Shown: positions 41,354 through 52,636 of the stretch, piece by piece
How positions within the stretch are numbered: position 1 is the first letter of the stretch
Layout of the letters: each line of letters begins with the position of its first letter
Origin: Ostrinia nubilalis
Taxonomy: Eukaryota > Arthropoda > Insecta > Lepidoptera > Crambidae
DNA length: 64,000 nt
NCBI RefSeq assembly: GCF_963855985.1
Contig: NC_087099.1
Span: 1,208,001-1,272,000 of the forward strand
Direction of reading: 5' to 3'
The notes under the pieces: model-generated
Databases searched by the model: none
Seen by the model: the letters and a program-made list of their open reading frames with translations, nothing else
What the model was told of the DNA's origin: nothing
Made by a program: the position numbers and the translations under genes

Positions 41354-42600
41354 TTATTTATTTATTTATTTATTTATTTATTTGGAATAACAACAGCCGA
41401 CACATATAATAGACTTAAATCAAATATTTTTCTTAAACTAATTAGGCCAAAAAGGTTATCCACAGAATTAACTAATTTTGCTTAAACTATCAAGTTAAAA
41501 ACAGTAAAGATACAGATACAGACACCTGACCATAATTCTATGCTGCCCTATGATAATATGTTTGGCATGATCCAGTCTACACACACGTTGATAAATACTG
41601 GTATGTAATAATATATTCGTCGCAAAATAAATCAATTTAATTAAAACAAACAACAACCACAATTTTGTAAATAGTTTTTATCAGCAGTAATTTTTAAATT
41701 TTAGTTTTTAAGTAATTTTAAGTTTATGTAAATATATTGTAAAATTATTGTTTATTGAATAAAAAAATAGTCTTGATTAAAACAAACTACGACATAAAAT
41801 AATATTTGTATAAGTAGTATAAATAAATAAAGTAGGTAAATAATAACAGCAATAATGCGTTACCTCACATAAATATCCTTCTGACATTGTCTAGGAATAC
41901 TTTTTTGCTACCCATGAAAAGATCTATTTCGCTGAACTCCCTATTATAAGAATTAGCGAGTCTAGCTAGCACAGCATTGCTGCCGTAGTTAGTGGCATGT
42001 GACGGGACGGCAAACAAGGTCGTGTGGCGCGTGCGGCGCGCCGGAGCCCGCAGCGCCAACTGCGCCACGAGCTCCGGGCAGTCCAGGCGCCCGCGCACTA
42101 CGTCATGCAGGAGCCCCATGTCCAGCATTTTGCGGCGCTGTTCTAGCGTCAGCATTCGGTATTCGCGGCAGTTGTCGGTGTATGATGTACGTGTTCTTTT
42201 TTTAAATTTAAAGTTTAGATGGTTAATAAATCTCTTTTGTATGCTCTCAATTCTATTTTTATGAACGGCGTAAAATGGATACCAAATGGAACAAGCGTAT
42301 TCTAAGATACTCCGTACGTATGCGAAATAAACAATTTTGAGGCTAATTAGATCAGTGAAAGGTTTACAGGTGCGCATCACAAAGCCCAAGTTACGAAACG
42401 AACGGCCAACTATGTTATCTACGTGATCCGAGAACGACATTTTAGAGTCTAGCCAGACTCCCAAATCACGAATTAGCTCGACCCTCTCTATTGCAATACT
42501 GTTAAAATTATAATTGAATTTGATTGATTGTTTCTTGCGTGTAAAGCTAATACATTGGCATTTTAGTATACTGATTGTTATGTTGTTTTTTGAATAGAAA
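41354..42600 (-). mobile_element. Second non-LTR LINE, strongly 5' truncated
   Basis: The minus-strand element runs from about 42600 to a tandem of TTTA at 41354-41383, which reads (AAAT)n as its 3' tail. It holds the C-terminal coding part (41865-42590) and ~500 bp of AT-rich 3' region. The short tandem tail, in place of a pure poly(A), points to a family different from the one at 16355. No target duplication identified. Confidence 0.7.
41865..42590 (-). pseudogene. LINE ORF2 C-terminal region (post-RT), truncated
   Basis: The frame is open for ~240 codons. Upstream part: KCQCISFTRKKQSIKFNYNF, then IRDLGVWLDSKMSFSDHVDN IVGRSFRNLGFVMRTCKPF. This is the segment after the reverse transcriptase palm (LGVWLDSKLSF-type thumb). 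Further on NRIESIQKRFINHLNFKFKK and EYRMLTLEQRRKMLDMGLLH, ending FLDNVRRIFM. It has no start codon of its own: Leu (TTG at 42462-42464) lies mid-protein. The catalytic FADD/YADD region is lost, so it cannot be active. Family placement is inferred from these motifs. Confidence 0.8.
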
Positions 42601-42909
42601 TATTCCTATGATGCCACAAAAGCTCGTTTTATGAAATTGCTTGACCATAGTGAACAGTTCTTATTAGTATCATATGGTCGTCCATACTTATAAAACTTGC
42701 AAAATAACAATGTTTTATAACATGTTAAATGTTACATTACATTCTCTAGATTCACCTTAATATAAAATTTTAAGCTGATTCAGCTGGTCGCCTCAGCTGA
42801 TTCAGATTAGATTCAAAGTAAATTACGGTTAATTATTTTGTAGTCAATTATTTAAAATCACTAGTAGGTAATTACATGATGGTATCGGATCGATGCCTGG
42901 AAAGATCCA
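42601..42909. other. Spacer, no gene recognised
   Basis: CAGCTGATTCAG-type words recur near 42770-42810 (two copies of AGCTGATTCAG ~20 bp apart). No gene. Confidence 0.4.
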
Positions 42910-43080
42910 TTCATCATCATCATCATCTCAGCCATAGGTCGTCCACTGCTGAAGATAGGCATCCCCCAATGCTTTCCATGTTGCCCGGTTGGTTGCGGTC
43001 TGCGTCCAGCGCTTTCCTGCTACCTTTATGATGTCGTCGGTCCACCTTGTGAGTGGACGTTCCACGCTGCGTTTTTGAGC
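42910..43080 (-). repeat. RTE-like LINE 3' end fragment with (ATG)n tail
   Basis: TTCATCATCATCATCATCTC AGCCATAGGTCGTCCACTGC TGAAGATAGGCATCCCCCAA. On the minus strand a frame gives VDRRHHKGSRKALDADRNQP GNMESIGGCLSSAVDDLWLR. Same family as 28341-28455 and 12898-12978. Confidence 0.7.
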
Positions 43081-43754
43081 AGATTTGCAATTTTGAGAGT
43101 GAAAATATTTTCCAATACTCTAACAATCCCTAAAAATAAAAAGATAAAATCGTAGAACAACAAATTAATTGCTGAAAATCTTATTTTTCTATTCTTATGA
43201 AATAGAAATAGTTGTGACTTTCGACACACCGAGTAAGATGGCTGACCTCCCCGCGCTGCCATTTGTATCGTAACGTTGGCAACATTTGTCGCAAACGCTT
43301 TGTGAGGCAATGAGGTTTGTGTGATATTTGTTTTTGAGGAATGATCGCGTGAAATGGAACGTTCCTGCAGAACCCGCACGGGCCATGAGCTGTGCACAAT
43401 GGAGGCAGATATAATGAATGGAAGGCACAATCATAATGTGTACCGTAAAACTGTACCGTGGTGAGGAAGGACGGTAGATTATAATTAATGAGCTAACGCT
43501 TACGTGCTCTTTGACGTCAGGTTGTTTTTGAAAAGATAAATTCAAAGTAAAATTTACTGACAATGTAATTAATCACTGTCGAGAAAACTTTTTTCTTCTA
43601 TCGTTCATGTTCTGACTACCTGGGACTGGAACATCGGACAAACGGAATACCCGGGTGTTGTTCGATGGCTTAAGGTCTTCAAATTATATAATCATTTTCC
43701 TTATTAACAGTCATGATGACAATTGAGTAACTAATAATATGGGAGCATGTGCCT
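43081..43754. other. Spacer with three overlapping minus-strand frames
   Basis: Frames of 134, 72 and 122 codons (43026-43430, 43181-43399, 43195-43563) overlap in all three phases. No domain is recognised in any, which argues against coding. GC is slightly raised at 43230-43400. Confidence 0.35.
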
Positions 43755-43935
43755 GTGTGCTTACCATACGTTTACTTTAGGTGTGCTCGCTAGCGACTGC
43801 GTAAAAAAATGTCATTAAATGCATGACAAATTGTACAGCGCCTCTACTGGCTACTTTCAATAACTAATATCTTCATATAATTTTTTGACGCACTTGTTAA
43901 CAAGTACACTTAACGTAAACTCATAGTAAGCACAC
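43755..43935. mobile_element. MITE family C, copy 2
   Basis: GTGTGCTTACCATACGTTTA CTTTAGGTGTGCTCGCTAGC GACTGCGT at the left; the right end TTAACGTAAACTCATAGTAA GCACAC is inverted. The right arm is more diverged (CTTGTTAACAAGTACAC for CTCGCTAGCGAGCACAC). The centre is longer than in copy 1. Confidence 0.75.
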
Positions 43936-44039
43936 TGGTTCCAATTAATGCTATGTAGCGTTACGTGTACTATGAAACTATACATAAGGCAGTATACAAA
44001 GCAGTGTACGTAACTGTTATTGTTAGGTAACTACTAACA

Positions 44040-44810
44040 CAGGGTGGAAACGATAAGTGATCTCACTCGATTATTTCTAAACTATACAAGATATCGAAAA
44101 ACTGGTTACTGATCCTGAAAGTGCTTCACAAGCTCTTTCAAACGGTACCAATAATAGGTTACAGAATGAACTGGAACTATCCCAAAATTCAATGTTAAAC
44201 AAAATTTTTATAATTATACATACATACACTTGCATTTTCGGCTTTTAACTTGGGATTGTAATTTATCCAATGCATGATTTACTTAAAATAGGAATGATGT
44301 TTGTTTTAATTATTGAAATTTTTATTATTTTAAACAAATTTTACTCTCAACTAATTTATTCTATATTTTATAATTATACATACACTCGCATGTTTGGCTT
44401 TTCACTTAGGATTGTAACTTATCCAATGTATGATTTTATTGTTTTTAATATTTTATTGTTTGTCTGCTAGCACATCACCTTATGTACCTAAGATACTATG
44501 CAAACAACCTGGGGGTGGAGCACTGGTGACCTGAATTACGGGTTTCTCTGAAACCTATATCAGGCACCAGTCTCTCACACACAAGATGCCTCAAATATGT
44601 AATACTCATTGTAAGAATGTAATCTTTGTATGTGAGAGAAATAAATATGATTTTTTTATTAATTTTCGGATAGTTACAGATTATTCTGAAACCTATTATT
44701 AGTATCGTTTGAAAGAGCTCCTGAAGCACTTTCAGGATCACTAACCAGTTTTTCGATATCTTGTATAGTTTAGAAATAATCGGGTGAGATCACTTATCGT
44801 TTCCACCCTG
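44040..44810. mobile_element. TIR element, 771 bp with ~150-bp TIRs
   Basis: The left CAGGGTGGAAACGATAAGTG + ATCTCACTCGATTATTTCTA and the right (reverse-complemented) CAGGGTGGAAACGATAAGTG + ATCTCACCCGATTATTTCTA match, and the match continues through TTTCGATATCTTGTATAG and AGTGCTTCAC/AGG for ~150 bp. The inside has a ~70-bp direct repeat (about 44209-44281 and 44369-44437; GGATTGTAA-TTATCCAATG). No target duplication is obvious. No transposase. Confidence 0.75.
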
Positions 44811-45700
44811 TATACATAGGTACTCGACTAAACAGCAGTCACAAAGCGATGAAACAATCGCTCGTAGCGCTGCAATATCCTACGAGAGCCCTCGACTACG
44901 AGCTACGGGGCTACGAGACTACGAGACTCCGTAGCCTGTAGCGACGGCTATTGACACTTGAAAACTACTCGTTTGACATTATTTTTGCTGTTACGCTTTT
45001 TTGCAGTTTTATAAGCAGCCTTTTAGTGGATTAAACTGAAGGTAACTAATTTTTTTAATAGTTGTTTAATGTATTTTATTTTATTTTAAACTACTTAATT
45101 AGTTTTAAACAAAATAAAGTGGCTAAGTAGAATAATTTTCAGCTAGGCTTTTTATGTATGTAAATTCCGTAACCATGTCTTTTTTGTTGGAACTTCACAC
45201 TTCCCCTAGTTACTCGTATACTTATTCCAGTTCAACTAATTGAGGAAACGAGTTTCATTGGGTGATATCGATACTCATTCGATTCCGTGACACCGATACC
45301 AACGGAATCCGATCGTCCCCGGCGACGTCGCTAACTATCCGATACCTACGTGCCGCGCCGCTTTCCGAAGGCCTCCTATGGGGAAATACGGGTTTGTATT
45401 GCACGCAGTCGCTATTTGCGTCACTAATACTATGTAAAGTAAACATTTATTTACTGCACACAAAGTCACATACATTGTTCAACAAAATGACATATCTACT
45501 TAAATATTTAACATGCACATTCAAAATAAAATAATAATTAAAAGATAAAATAATGCAAGCAGAGTTGCGGCAGCAAAAGGTCTCCGTCTCAGCATGTGTC
45601 ACAAGCTAATGCCTGGACGCTGATTTTCAATTGGATGTTGATATTACACGTTGAAACGTTCTTCAATTATTTAACGAAGATACAGTAATAATTCCACTAC
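44811..45700. other. Spacer with CTACGAGAC-rich patch and a GC-rich island
   Basis: CTACGGGGCTACGAGACTAC GAGACTCC at 44903-44930 is short direct-repeat sequence, perhaps a MITE core. 45270-45425 is richer in CpG (CCCCGGCGACGTCGC) with small frames on both strands, none recognisable. Confidence 0.4.
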
Positions 45701-45825
45701 TAAGGATGAGTTGCACCACCTAACTTTGACCGTAACTATAACGATAACCGGTGTATTTTGTATGGAGTTTGACAGATTTTTGACGCTTGTTAAAGCTAAA
45801 GAAAGATGGTGCAACCCAGCCTAAG
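45701..45825. mobile_element. Palindromic MITE, family A, copy 7
   Basis: AGTTGCACCACCTAACTTTG ACCGTAACTATAACGATAAC ... TTTGTATGGAGTTTGACAGA ... AAGATGGTGCAACCCAGCC. Inverted relative to copy 1; both ends are present. Confidence 0.8.
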
Positions 45826-48402
45826 TCTGTGGTATAATAGTACCACAAAGGTATTGTAAATTGTTAGCCACAAAAATACTTCAAAATTATGTTCTTCGAT
45901 GTAGGTGGTATGTCTGAGACCTGAGGGCATATTACAATAATAACGACCAAGGTAAATTGACAATTGTTAGCAACAAAACGTCTCCGATAAATGTGTTTCG
46001 ATCTATATGTCTAGACCTATGCCAATGTAATAGAATTTAGTTTCAGCATCAATACGATCGCTCGCTCGAAATGCCAAATCATTTTGCTTTCATATTGGTG
46101 TCTGCTAGTATTGAATTATTAAAGAATAGGTTAGTGCCATGATGTTTGTTAAACATCAAATAACGTCTTACGTCTGTCTTTGTTTCAGGCAAATACAATC
46201 GATGTCTTAACTAGACGAAGAATTAAATAATTTATTTAATTGTCACATGAGCTGGAAAACATTCCGTTCTAGCTTTCTCAAAATTTTACGCGGGGCCGCT
46301 CAAAAAATCCAACCATGTGTTTCCAAATCTATAATTTGGCTTGATATAGCCATGGGTTCGCGGCCAAATTGCCTATTGAGAGGGCATGTCCTTCTACCCA
46401 CGCACGTATTTAGATAACTAATACGCATTTGCCATAATACGATCCCATAGTGCTATGATGAAGCGAATGGATTGCAAGTCCAGGGTCTTTGTGCGCTGAA
46501 AATGATGCTCTCTGAGACAAATGAATGTAGATACATTATAGTTTCTGTTAAATTCTCGATTAAGAGTACTAATTCTGAATGAGAAGCCTTCCATATGCCT
46601 GTAAATGGCTAGGTAAGCATATTTAAAGTGTACTTTATTTGTATTCTTTGCCGTTAGCATACCGAACAAAATAAAATAAAATAAATAAATTGTGTAAGAA
46701 AAATAAGGCTAAGTTTTATTTCCTTTCCTTTTTACCTTTAGCAAACACCTTATTACCTGGAACTAGTTAAAGTCTGTATCTCAGAAATTCTATAAGCCTT
46801 AAGCTCAGAAGGTGCTAATGAACAGCAGTAACTGGAGGGTAGATTGCAATATCCGGTCATTCTGCGCAAGGAAGCCTCCGTCGCTCATTTCCGGTGGCGA
46901 TAATAGCGTTGTTTACTATCCAACAACTTGCCTCGGTCTAGCTTCAGACAGTTCATAATACATGTAAGCGCTAAGTAACTGCTTCAAAGTAAAATATTAA
47001 TGTGATTCTTGCTACATAAAAAAGCTCTCTCATAAAACTCGTTTATTTTTGCAAATTGGCTTTTAAAAAGCACTTTTACAGTCGTGCCTAAGAATACTGG
47101 ATCTTGTCCTCGTTTATATAAAAATAGAAATGATCACTAGAAGTTATCTCAATAGCACACAACAACTGCTGCCATCTTTTGTACACCAATTTTGAGTCTA
47201 GGTACGTTCCAGAGTACTTGGTCACACGGTGCCGCGGTGCATGGTGACAAATGACAATCGTCATGCAATGCTCATATCGCATAGAGCCACTCCTAGGCAG
47301 CTTGTGTGCAAGGCAAGGCTGTTTTTGAATTATAGCGCTACATTATTACAACCAGCACACATTATTATTGCAAAGTCGCCCGTATTACAATTGCTCAAGA
47401 TCCTGTTTACCTCGTGTGCCGTCGTCCGTCCATCCAAATGGGCAGCAATAATAGCAGACCAACGCACTCAGTACACAACACCTGGCGCTGTTTGGACAGC
47501 CTCACTGTTAATTACATCCACTCTGTGTAACGAACATCGAACTGCCAACCGATGGAGTGGATATAGCGTAGTTTGTATTCTGAGGTAGACGTCACAGTGT
47601 TTATTTAGTTAGAGCTTAATAACAAATATAGAATACATATTTTCAGAGTGACGCAAGTATTTAAAGCAAATAGGTTTCACAACTTTTGTCTACCTAGTAC
47701 TATTGATCGTCGAAGACTAAACTATCTACCTACTAGCTAGTACAATATAACCAAGAAGAAATCAAAATTATGAATATACTAGGTAGGTACTTCCTACTCT
47801 TTACATAAATAATCTGTACGAAGTTTATCTGAAATGAATAATAAAACGAAAACAAACGCGGCAAAACAAAAGCCGTCGATAAAAAATTCTGTGCCTATTA
47901 AAATGATCATTTATTTGATTATGAAGTAAATTTGAACATCAAAGCATCAAACAAATGCAGCTGGTATTGTAGTCTAATATTTAAAACCAGTCTACAAGGC
48001 CGTCATATTTTTACACATCCTCTTTTGTTGCTTTCTGCTCAACCTCACGCGTTTTAATATCCTCCTCTTCCGAGCCCTCCGTCGATCGCACGCGCTTATA
48101 TTTATTTCCCGGCTTTGATCCGTCACCTTCATGATCCAGTAGGTACTTATCAACTGGATGCGATCTCGACTCAATCTAAAACGCGACAAAAGGTTCACCC
48201 TTGAAACGAAATCGAGAACGTTCCGATGAACAAAGATAACAGCTGCGTGGACCTTTGAAATAGCACTGCGACTAAGTAACAAAAGTTACAGTTTTCAAGT
48301 TAAAAAGCTCCCAGACTGTTTGGTCGCCTGTTTCCATTCTTAGAACAATTTTATGTTCTGCGACACCTGGCATTAATATCGATAGAATAGGACGTTATTT
48401 TC
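45826..48402. other. Long spacer, no gene recognised
   Basis: Frames at 47229-47588 (119 codons, plus) and 47992-48282 (96 codons, minus; rich in Arg/Lys) have no recognisable domain. I see no repeat copy matched elsewhere in the window. Confidence 0.4.
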
Positions 48403-48802
48403 AACCGACTTCAAAAAAGGAGGAGGTTCTCAATTCGACCCGTATGTTTTTTTTCTATGTTTGTTACGCGATAACTCCGCCAATTATGAACCGATTTGAA
48501 CAAATCTTTTTTCTGCGTATAGGTAATACCTCAAGGGTGGTCCCATTTAAATTTAATAATAGAAAAAACAACCCCCAAGGGTGGAAAATTGGGGATAAAC
48601 TTTTTTATACGCAATATCTCCGCCGATTATAAATCAATTTGAACGATTATTTTTTTGTTGAATAGGTATTATCAAAAGGGTGGTTTCATGCGAATTTGAA
48701 GAAAATATTTCACCCCCAAGGGTGGAAAATTGGGGATGAACTTTTTTATACGCAATATTTTCAATTATTAGTTTTTTTTGTGTTCACGCATTTGAAGTCG
48801 GT
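48403..48802 (+). mobile_element. Family E repeat, 400 bp, copy 1
   Basis: Ends AACCGACTTCAAA and TTTGAAGTCGGTT are inverted repeats. The body has two similar halves: AAGGGTGG...CCCCCAAGGGTGGAAAATT GGGGAT twice and ATACGCAATAT twice, separated by ~145 bp. Copies 2 and 3 (60625, 61481) lie on the minus strand. A frame of ~62 codons (48444-48632) is kept in all three, probably because the DNA is so alike. Confidence 0.75.
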
Positions 48803-49577
48803 TTTATTTTTTTTAAAAGTTAATTATTAAGAAATATGCTCTAAAAAAAGTGTAACCAATATTTTATACAATCGAAATTTTCGTATAATATTTCGACAAT
48901 GCAAACATAAGCCCCGGTTTTCACCAAGGCGGAGCAGAGCGGAGTGAAGCAGAGAAGTGTTTCGACATCATATAACCAACCAAATCAAATTTAATTATTT
49001 CTACTTCTTAACTTCTTGGGGTAAACCGAGCTTAATACATTTATATTTTAAAATCTCAAATCGGTATAAGTTCTAACATATAAAAAAAGAAAATTTCTAG
49101 AAAATCAGGGAAATGCATTACATTCTCTAAGTACAGTACTCGTAAACTAAAGTACCAAGAAATTCGCGCATAAGACGTGGCTTTCACTGACCTTGAAATA
49201 AATGCAAGTCACCTCGACGCGACGAGGGTTTCGACAACGGACGATCACGTTTCGATTTCGTCAATAAAGTGAACGTACTTTGTTACTCGAAATTCCTAGA
49301 AGGGTGACAATTCCTTCAATACATATATTGTTTTATATCAGGTGCACATCTATTAAACAGGTACCTTAATCCTTCTTTTAATTACAGTACTTTTCACATT
49401 CTAAAGCCATACCGAAAGCCTCAACTTTTTCAATACGAAAGTAGAAAAAAGATATTTTGCAACATAAAATTGTTTCTTTCTCCGAAGACCATAACTTTCG
49501 ATGAATCAATACTTAATAATATTATTATGTCAAAGGGTCCCAAAAAGTAGAGACAGTAATGTTTCCTGTATGACGAA
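48803..49577. other. Spacer with MITE-like patch
   Basis: CACCAAGGCGGAGCAGAGCG GAGTGAAGCAGAG (48928-48955) is purine-rich and may be a MITE end. No gene. Confidence 0.4.
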
Positions 49578-49870
49578 ATGTTGACACGTCATAAAAAAAG
49601 TTCATGCCATTTTTATGCGACAGAGGGCACAATGCGCATCACGCCGCATCATTTAGCCGTAGCCTTACCGTGCCTTATGTCGACACGACAGAAAACATAT
49701 TACAGGAATGGTGTGAACGGTACCCCTATTACAGGCGACACCTGTCCAGGCACGATTTCGTTTCTATCGGGGTTGTGAAGGACGCGACGTGTTATTTCGG
49801 TACAAAGGCCGTAACGACGAAGGGCCGAATGCCGATAGAGCGACGAACTTAATACTGCCACCTCGGGGCG
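49578..49870. other. GC-richer island, no gene recognised
   Basis: Two overlapping plus-strand frames (49578-49778 and 49604-49852) run through CpG-rich DNA. The longer gives 82 residues with no known domain. It might be a decayed TE coding piece. No splice sites were convincing. Confidence 0.3.
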
Positions 49871-50981
49871 GTAGGGCGACCATGAGTTGTATAGTTATAG
49901 TGATAGAACCCGTTCTTAATGCTGATAAAAATTACTATTATAGCTAATATCAATTTAGGTCTAAAACCTAAATTGATGAACCTGAACTTGGACTTGAACC
50001 ATAACTAAGTAGGCCACTTTAGCAACTATAATGAATTTTATTAGAGAGGAAATTAAATGGGGGATGAAAGTGTAATGAATATTACTTTTTGGTCGGTAAC
50101 ACGAGAGTCAAAACTTTTTTCTATGATAGAAGGAATCCAAGTGCAGATGACGCTATAGGCAGAAGCTATTAAGCTATAATAAAATAGTTGAAAATATTGG
50201 ATGATTTTTATGTTTTAGGTATCCTCGTAAAGCAGCGAGTGTGGCCACTCCAACGGCTTCACATTCCAGGCAGCGTTTCCATTTTTTCCGCATTCAAAAA
50301 TCTATTATTCCTCCGAGTATTTACGAACCTAGTAACCTTTTGCGAGCGCTGGAAGGTTTATAAATCCTTGCCTTTGGGGATTTGCCTCACTTTTGAATCG
50401 AGCGGTGAAAAATTTGCTGATTTGGAATTTTCGATGGTATTGGACTCTAGAGGGTTGAGAAGGCTTCATATTTTTAATGAAATTACCATTTGTGCGTTAC
50501 GGACCATGAAAATGTTCCCAAGAAAATTTAGTAAAAATCGTCTTTCACTATGAGCCTTTTGACAACGGCAGAGATTAGTGAGACTTGTATGCGCTTTCCA
50601 TCGTAGCTATAGATAAAAGTACTGGCTCAGCTCCAACTATATTGTAGCAAATCTTTATGTAATGTTGACCTTAATACCGCCTTTACATCGTGCAAAATAA
50701 AATCCATCTTTGCAATGCAACTCTTTCAAATAATGTAGGTACAACGTACATATTATTTACATCATAACAAAGTCACGTCGGTTGCCAACTTTGTACACAA
50801 TGGCACGAGGTACGAGACCTCGTGGTTCCGTCCACAGTTGGAAGTGTACCTCTATGAAAGCAAAGTTGTGAGTCCATAATGATGCTTGTTCTACTCCAAG
50901 CTATTGTAATTCAACCAAATATGGTCTATTATTATCAATACTTGACTTATAAGATTTTAAACTTTCGCGTTCCATTTCGCA
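49871..50981. other. Spacer with two small hairpins
   Basis: ATCAATTTAGGT-CTAAA-ACCTAAATTGAT (about 49948-49976) is a 12-bp stem. CACGAGGTACGAGACCTCGTG (about 50803) is an 8-bp stem. The 121-codon frame at 50188-50553 is unrecognised. Confidence 0.4.
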
Positions 50982-51060
50982 GCCGAAACGTCAAGCCGTG
51001 AGTACATAATGTAACTCATTAATAAACGTCGCGTTAAGACCCGTGTCTTACTACTTTAAC
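50982..51060 (+). repeat. Dispersed repeat, copy 2 of 22820-22945
   Basis: CAGCCGAAACGTCAAGCCGT GAGTACATAATGTAACTCAT and AACGTCGCGTTAAGACCCGT GTCTTACTACTTTAAC. The hairpin-forming part upstream is absent. Confidence 0.65.
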
Positions 51061-52184
51061 ACTTGACTTGATTCTGAACTTGGCATGCATTTTGGAAGGT
51101 TTATTATGGAATCATCAAACTAATTGAGTTCTTACTAATTAGCAACCAGTGCAGTCCAATTAATAGGTATAGTAGGCATACCTTTTCGAGTTGATATGAC
51201 ATGTACCTAGATATTGTAACGGCGGCCTGACCATTCTGACCAAGTCAGAAAAACAAAAAGCAGAAATATTTGAAGATGCCAAAAACTCCAGTACTAAATA
51301 TGAAAACTATTAAAACAAGCTCAAAGTATTCTAAATAACTTGAAAAGTAACTTTCTAAAGGTCCAAAACAGAAAGCAAAAGGTGAATGAAATATCATTCC
51401 CGAAACACTTAGAGCAAGCGCCGTCAATAAGGTAACAAATCTTATTTTCAAACAACTTCAACAGTTTAATATTAAATTCCGATAGTGAAACAACTCCACA
51501 AAACCTTCGCCAGGTACAGCCTCCAACATTTAAGACCTTTGCTATTGTCTTTGACTTTTGTCTTGAGAAATACTTTGAAGCAATTATTCAAGCTCCACAG
51601 AATTTAACAAAATAAGTTGTTTATTTCCATCAATCAAATGCCAACCAAAATAAAGATACTTTTCATTTGACAGTACTTTAGCGCGATAAATTAAAATCTA
51701 CCTCATGATTTTTTATTTAATTACTACATCTTATAAATAAATTGTTAATTCTTTGAAGAATATTGTTAAACATCTCATCAAAGGTAAAGAGGTTCCAGAA
51801 AGTACTAAAATAATCATAAAAGCTGTATAAACAAATAAAAACTAATTTAGTCGAGTCGAGACCTCTTCGTTTAACATAAAGCAAATTTCCGCGAACAGAT
51901 AACGTTTCAGGAATAACTTTTAATGAGTACGCGGAATTATCTGGAATTACTTTTACGTACTATCACGATAGCTCATGTTTAAAGATGTGGAAGATAGCAA
52001 ATTATGTCCGTAGTGCCTAAAATAATTCGCATGAATGGAGACAATATTAGTAAATAGGTGTTGCAAATACGCACTTATTGTACAAGTCTATTTATTGTAT
52101 TTTATTACCTTTGTAAATCACAGTTTTTAGCTTTATGTGCTGCATGCTGTTGTCTGTCGCCCCAGTGAACAAGAAAACTAGCTC
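51061..52184. other. Spacer, no gene recognised
   Basis: AT-rich, nothing recognised. Confidence 0.4.
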
Positions 52185-52237
52185 AAGCCCGTCACAGACT
52201 TAGCTATAGGTAATATATAATTAATATTTTTATAGAT

Positions 52238-52519
52238 AGGCGTAGGAGAACCAGAGTGACTGACATAGCCCGCAGAATCGCTAAAATCAAGTGGCAGTGG
52301 GCGGGGCACATAGCTCGAAGAGCTGATGGCCGCTGGGGCAGGAAAGTTCTTGAGTGGCGACCACGAGCTGGAAGACGTAGCGTGGGCAGGCCTCCCACTA
52401 GGTGGGCCGACGATCTGGTGAAGGTCGCGGGAAGTACCTGGATGCAAGCGGCGCAGGACCGGTCTTTGTGGAAATACTTGGGGGAGGCCTTTGTCCAGCA
52501 GTGGACGTCTTTCGGCTGA
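52238..52519 (+). pseudogene. RTE-type LINE C-terminal fragment
   Basis: The frame reads RRRRTRVTDIARRIAKIKWQ WAGHIARRADGRWGRKVLEW RPRAGRRSVGRPPTRWADDL VKVAGSTWMQAAQDRSLWKY LGEAFVQQWTSFG and a stop. Best kept of the three copies of this C-terminus (see 18838, 26585). Starts are arbitrary because the upstream polymerase is missing. The (ACG)n tail follows directly. Confidence 0.85.
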
Positions 52520-52543
52520 AACGACGACGACGACGACGACGAG
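52520..52543 (+). repeat. (ACG)n tandem tail of the RTE fragment
   Basis: AACGACGACGACGACGACGA CGAG directly after the stop codon. Short tandem tails at this place are typical of RTE-type 3' ends. Confidence 0.8.
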
Positions 52544-52636
52544 ATAGGCATATTACTATACATTTTCTATACTAATTTTCGAGTGACCACACACTCTGCT
52601 ATAATTGTATATTATAGCTAAGTCTGTGACGGGCTT

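Larger units (their letters stand above)
52185..52636. mobile_element. MITE enclosing an RTE 3' fragment
   Basis: AAGCCCGTCACAGACTTAGC TATA at the left and its exact inverse TATAGCTAAGTCTGTGACGG GCTT at the right are 24-bp perfect TIRs. Just inside, both sides carry similar AT-rich ATATA/ATTA words. Between them lies an RTE-type coding end (52238-52519). Either the LINE end inserted into the MITE or the element was built around it. Confidence 0.65.

Noticed and set aside
41992..42264. Plus-strand frames of 90 and 68 codons
   Set aside because: Antisense of the second LINE's coding end.
43026..43563. Three overlapping minus-strand frames up to 134 codons
   Set aside because: They overlap in different phases with no domain. 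Only the 43026-43080 edge is explained by an RTE-like end.
47229..47588. 119-codon plus-strand frame as a gene
   Set aside because: No recognisable domain, no promoter or splice context; length within chance for this size of window.
47992..48282. 96-codon Arg/Lys-rich minus-strand frame
   Set aside because: Basic tail reminiscent of RNA-binding proteins, but no motif and no context; likely chance.
50188..50553. 121-codon plus-strand frame
   Set aside because: No domain recognised; AT-rich composition similar to the spacer.
52204..52563. 119- and 89-codon minus-strand frames
   Set aside because: Antisense of the RTE C-terminus at 52238-52519.
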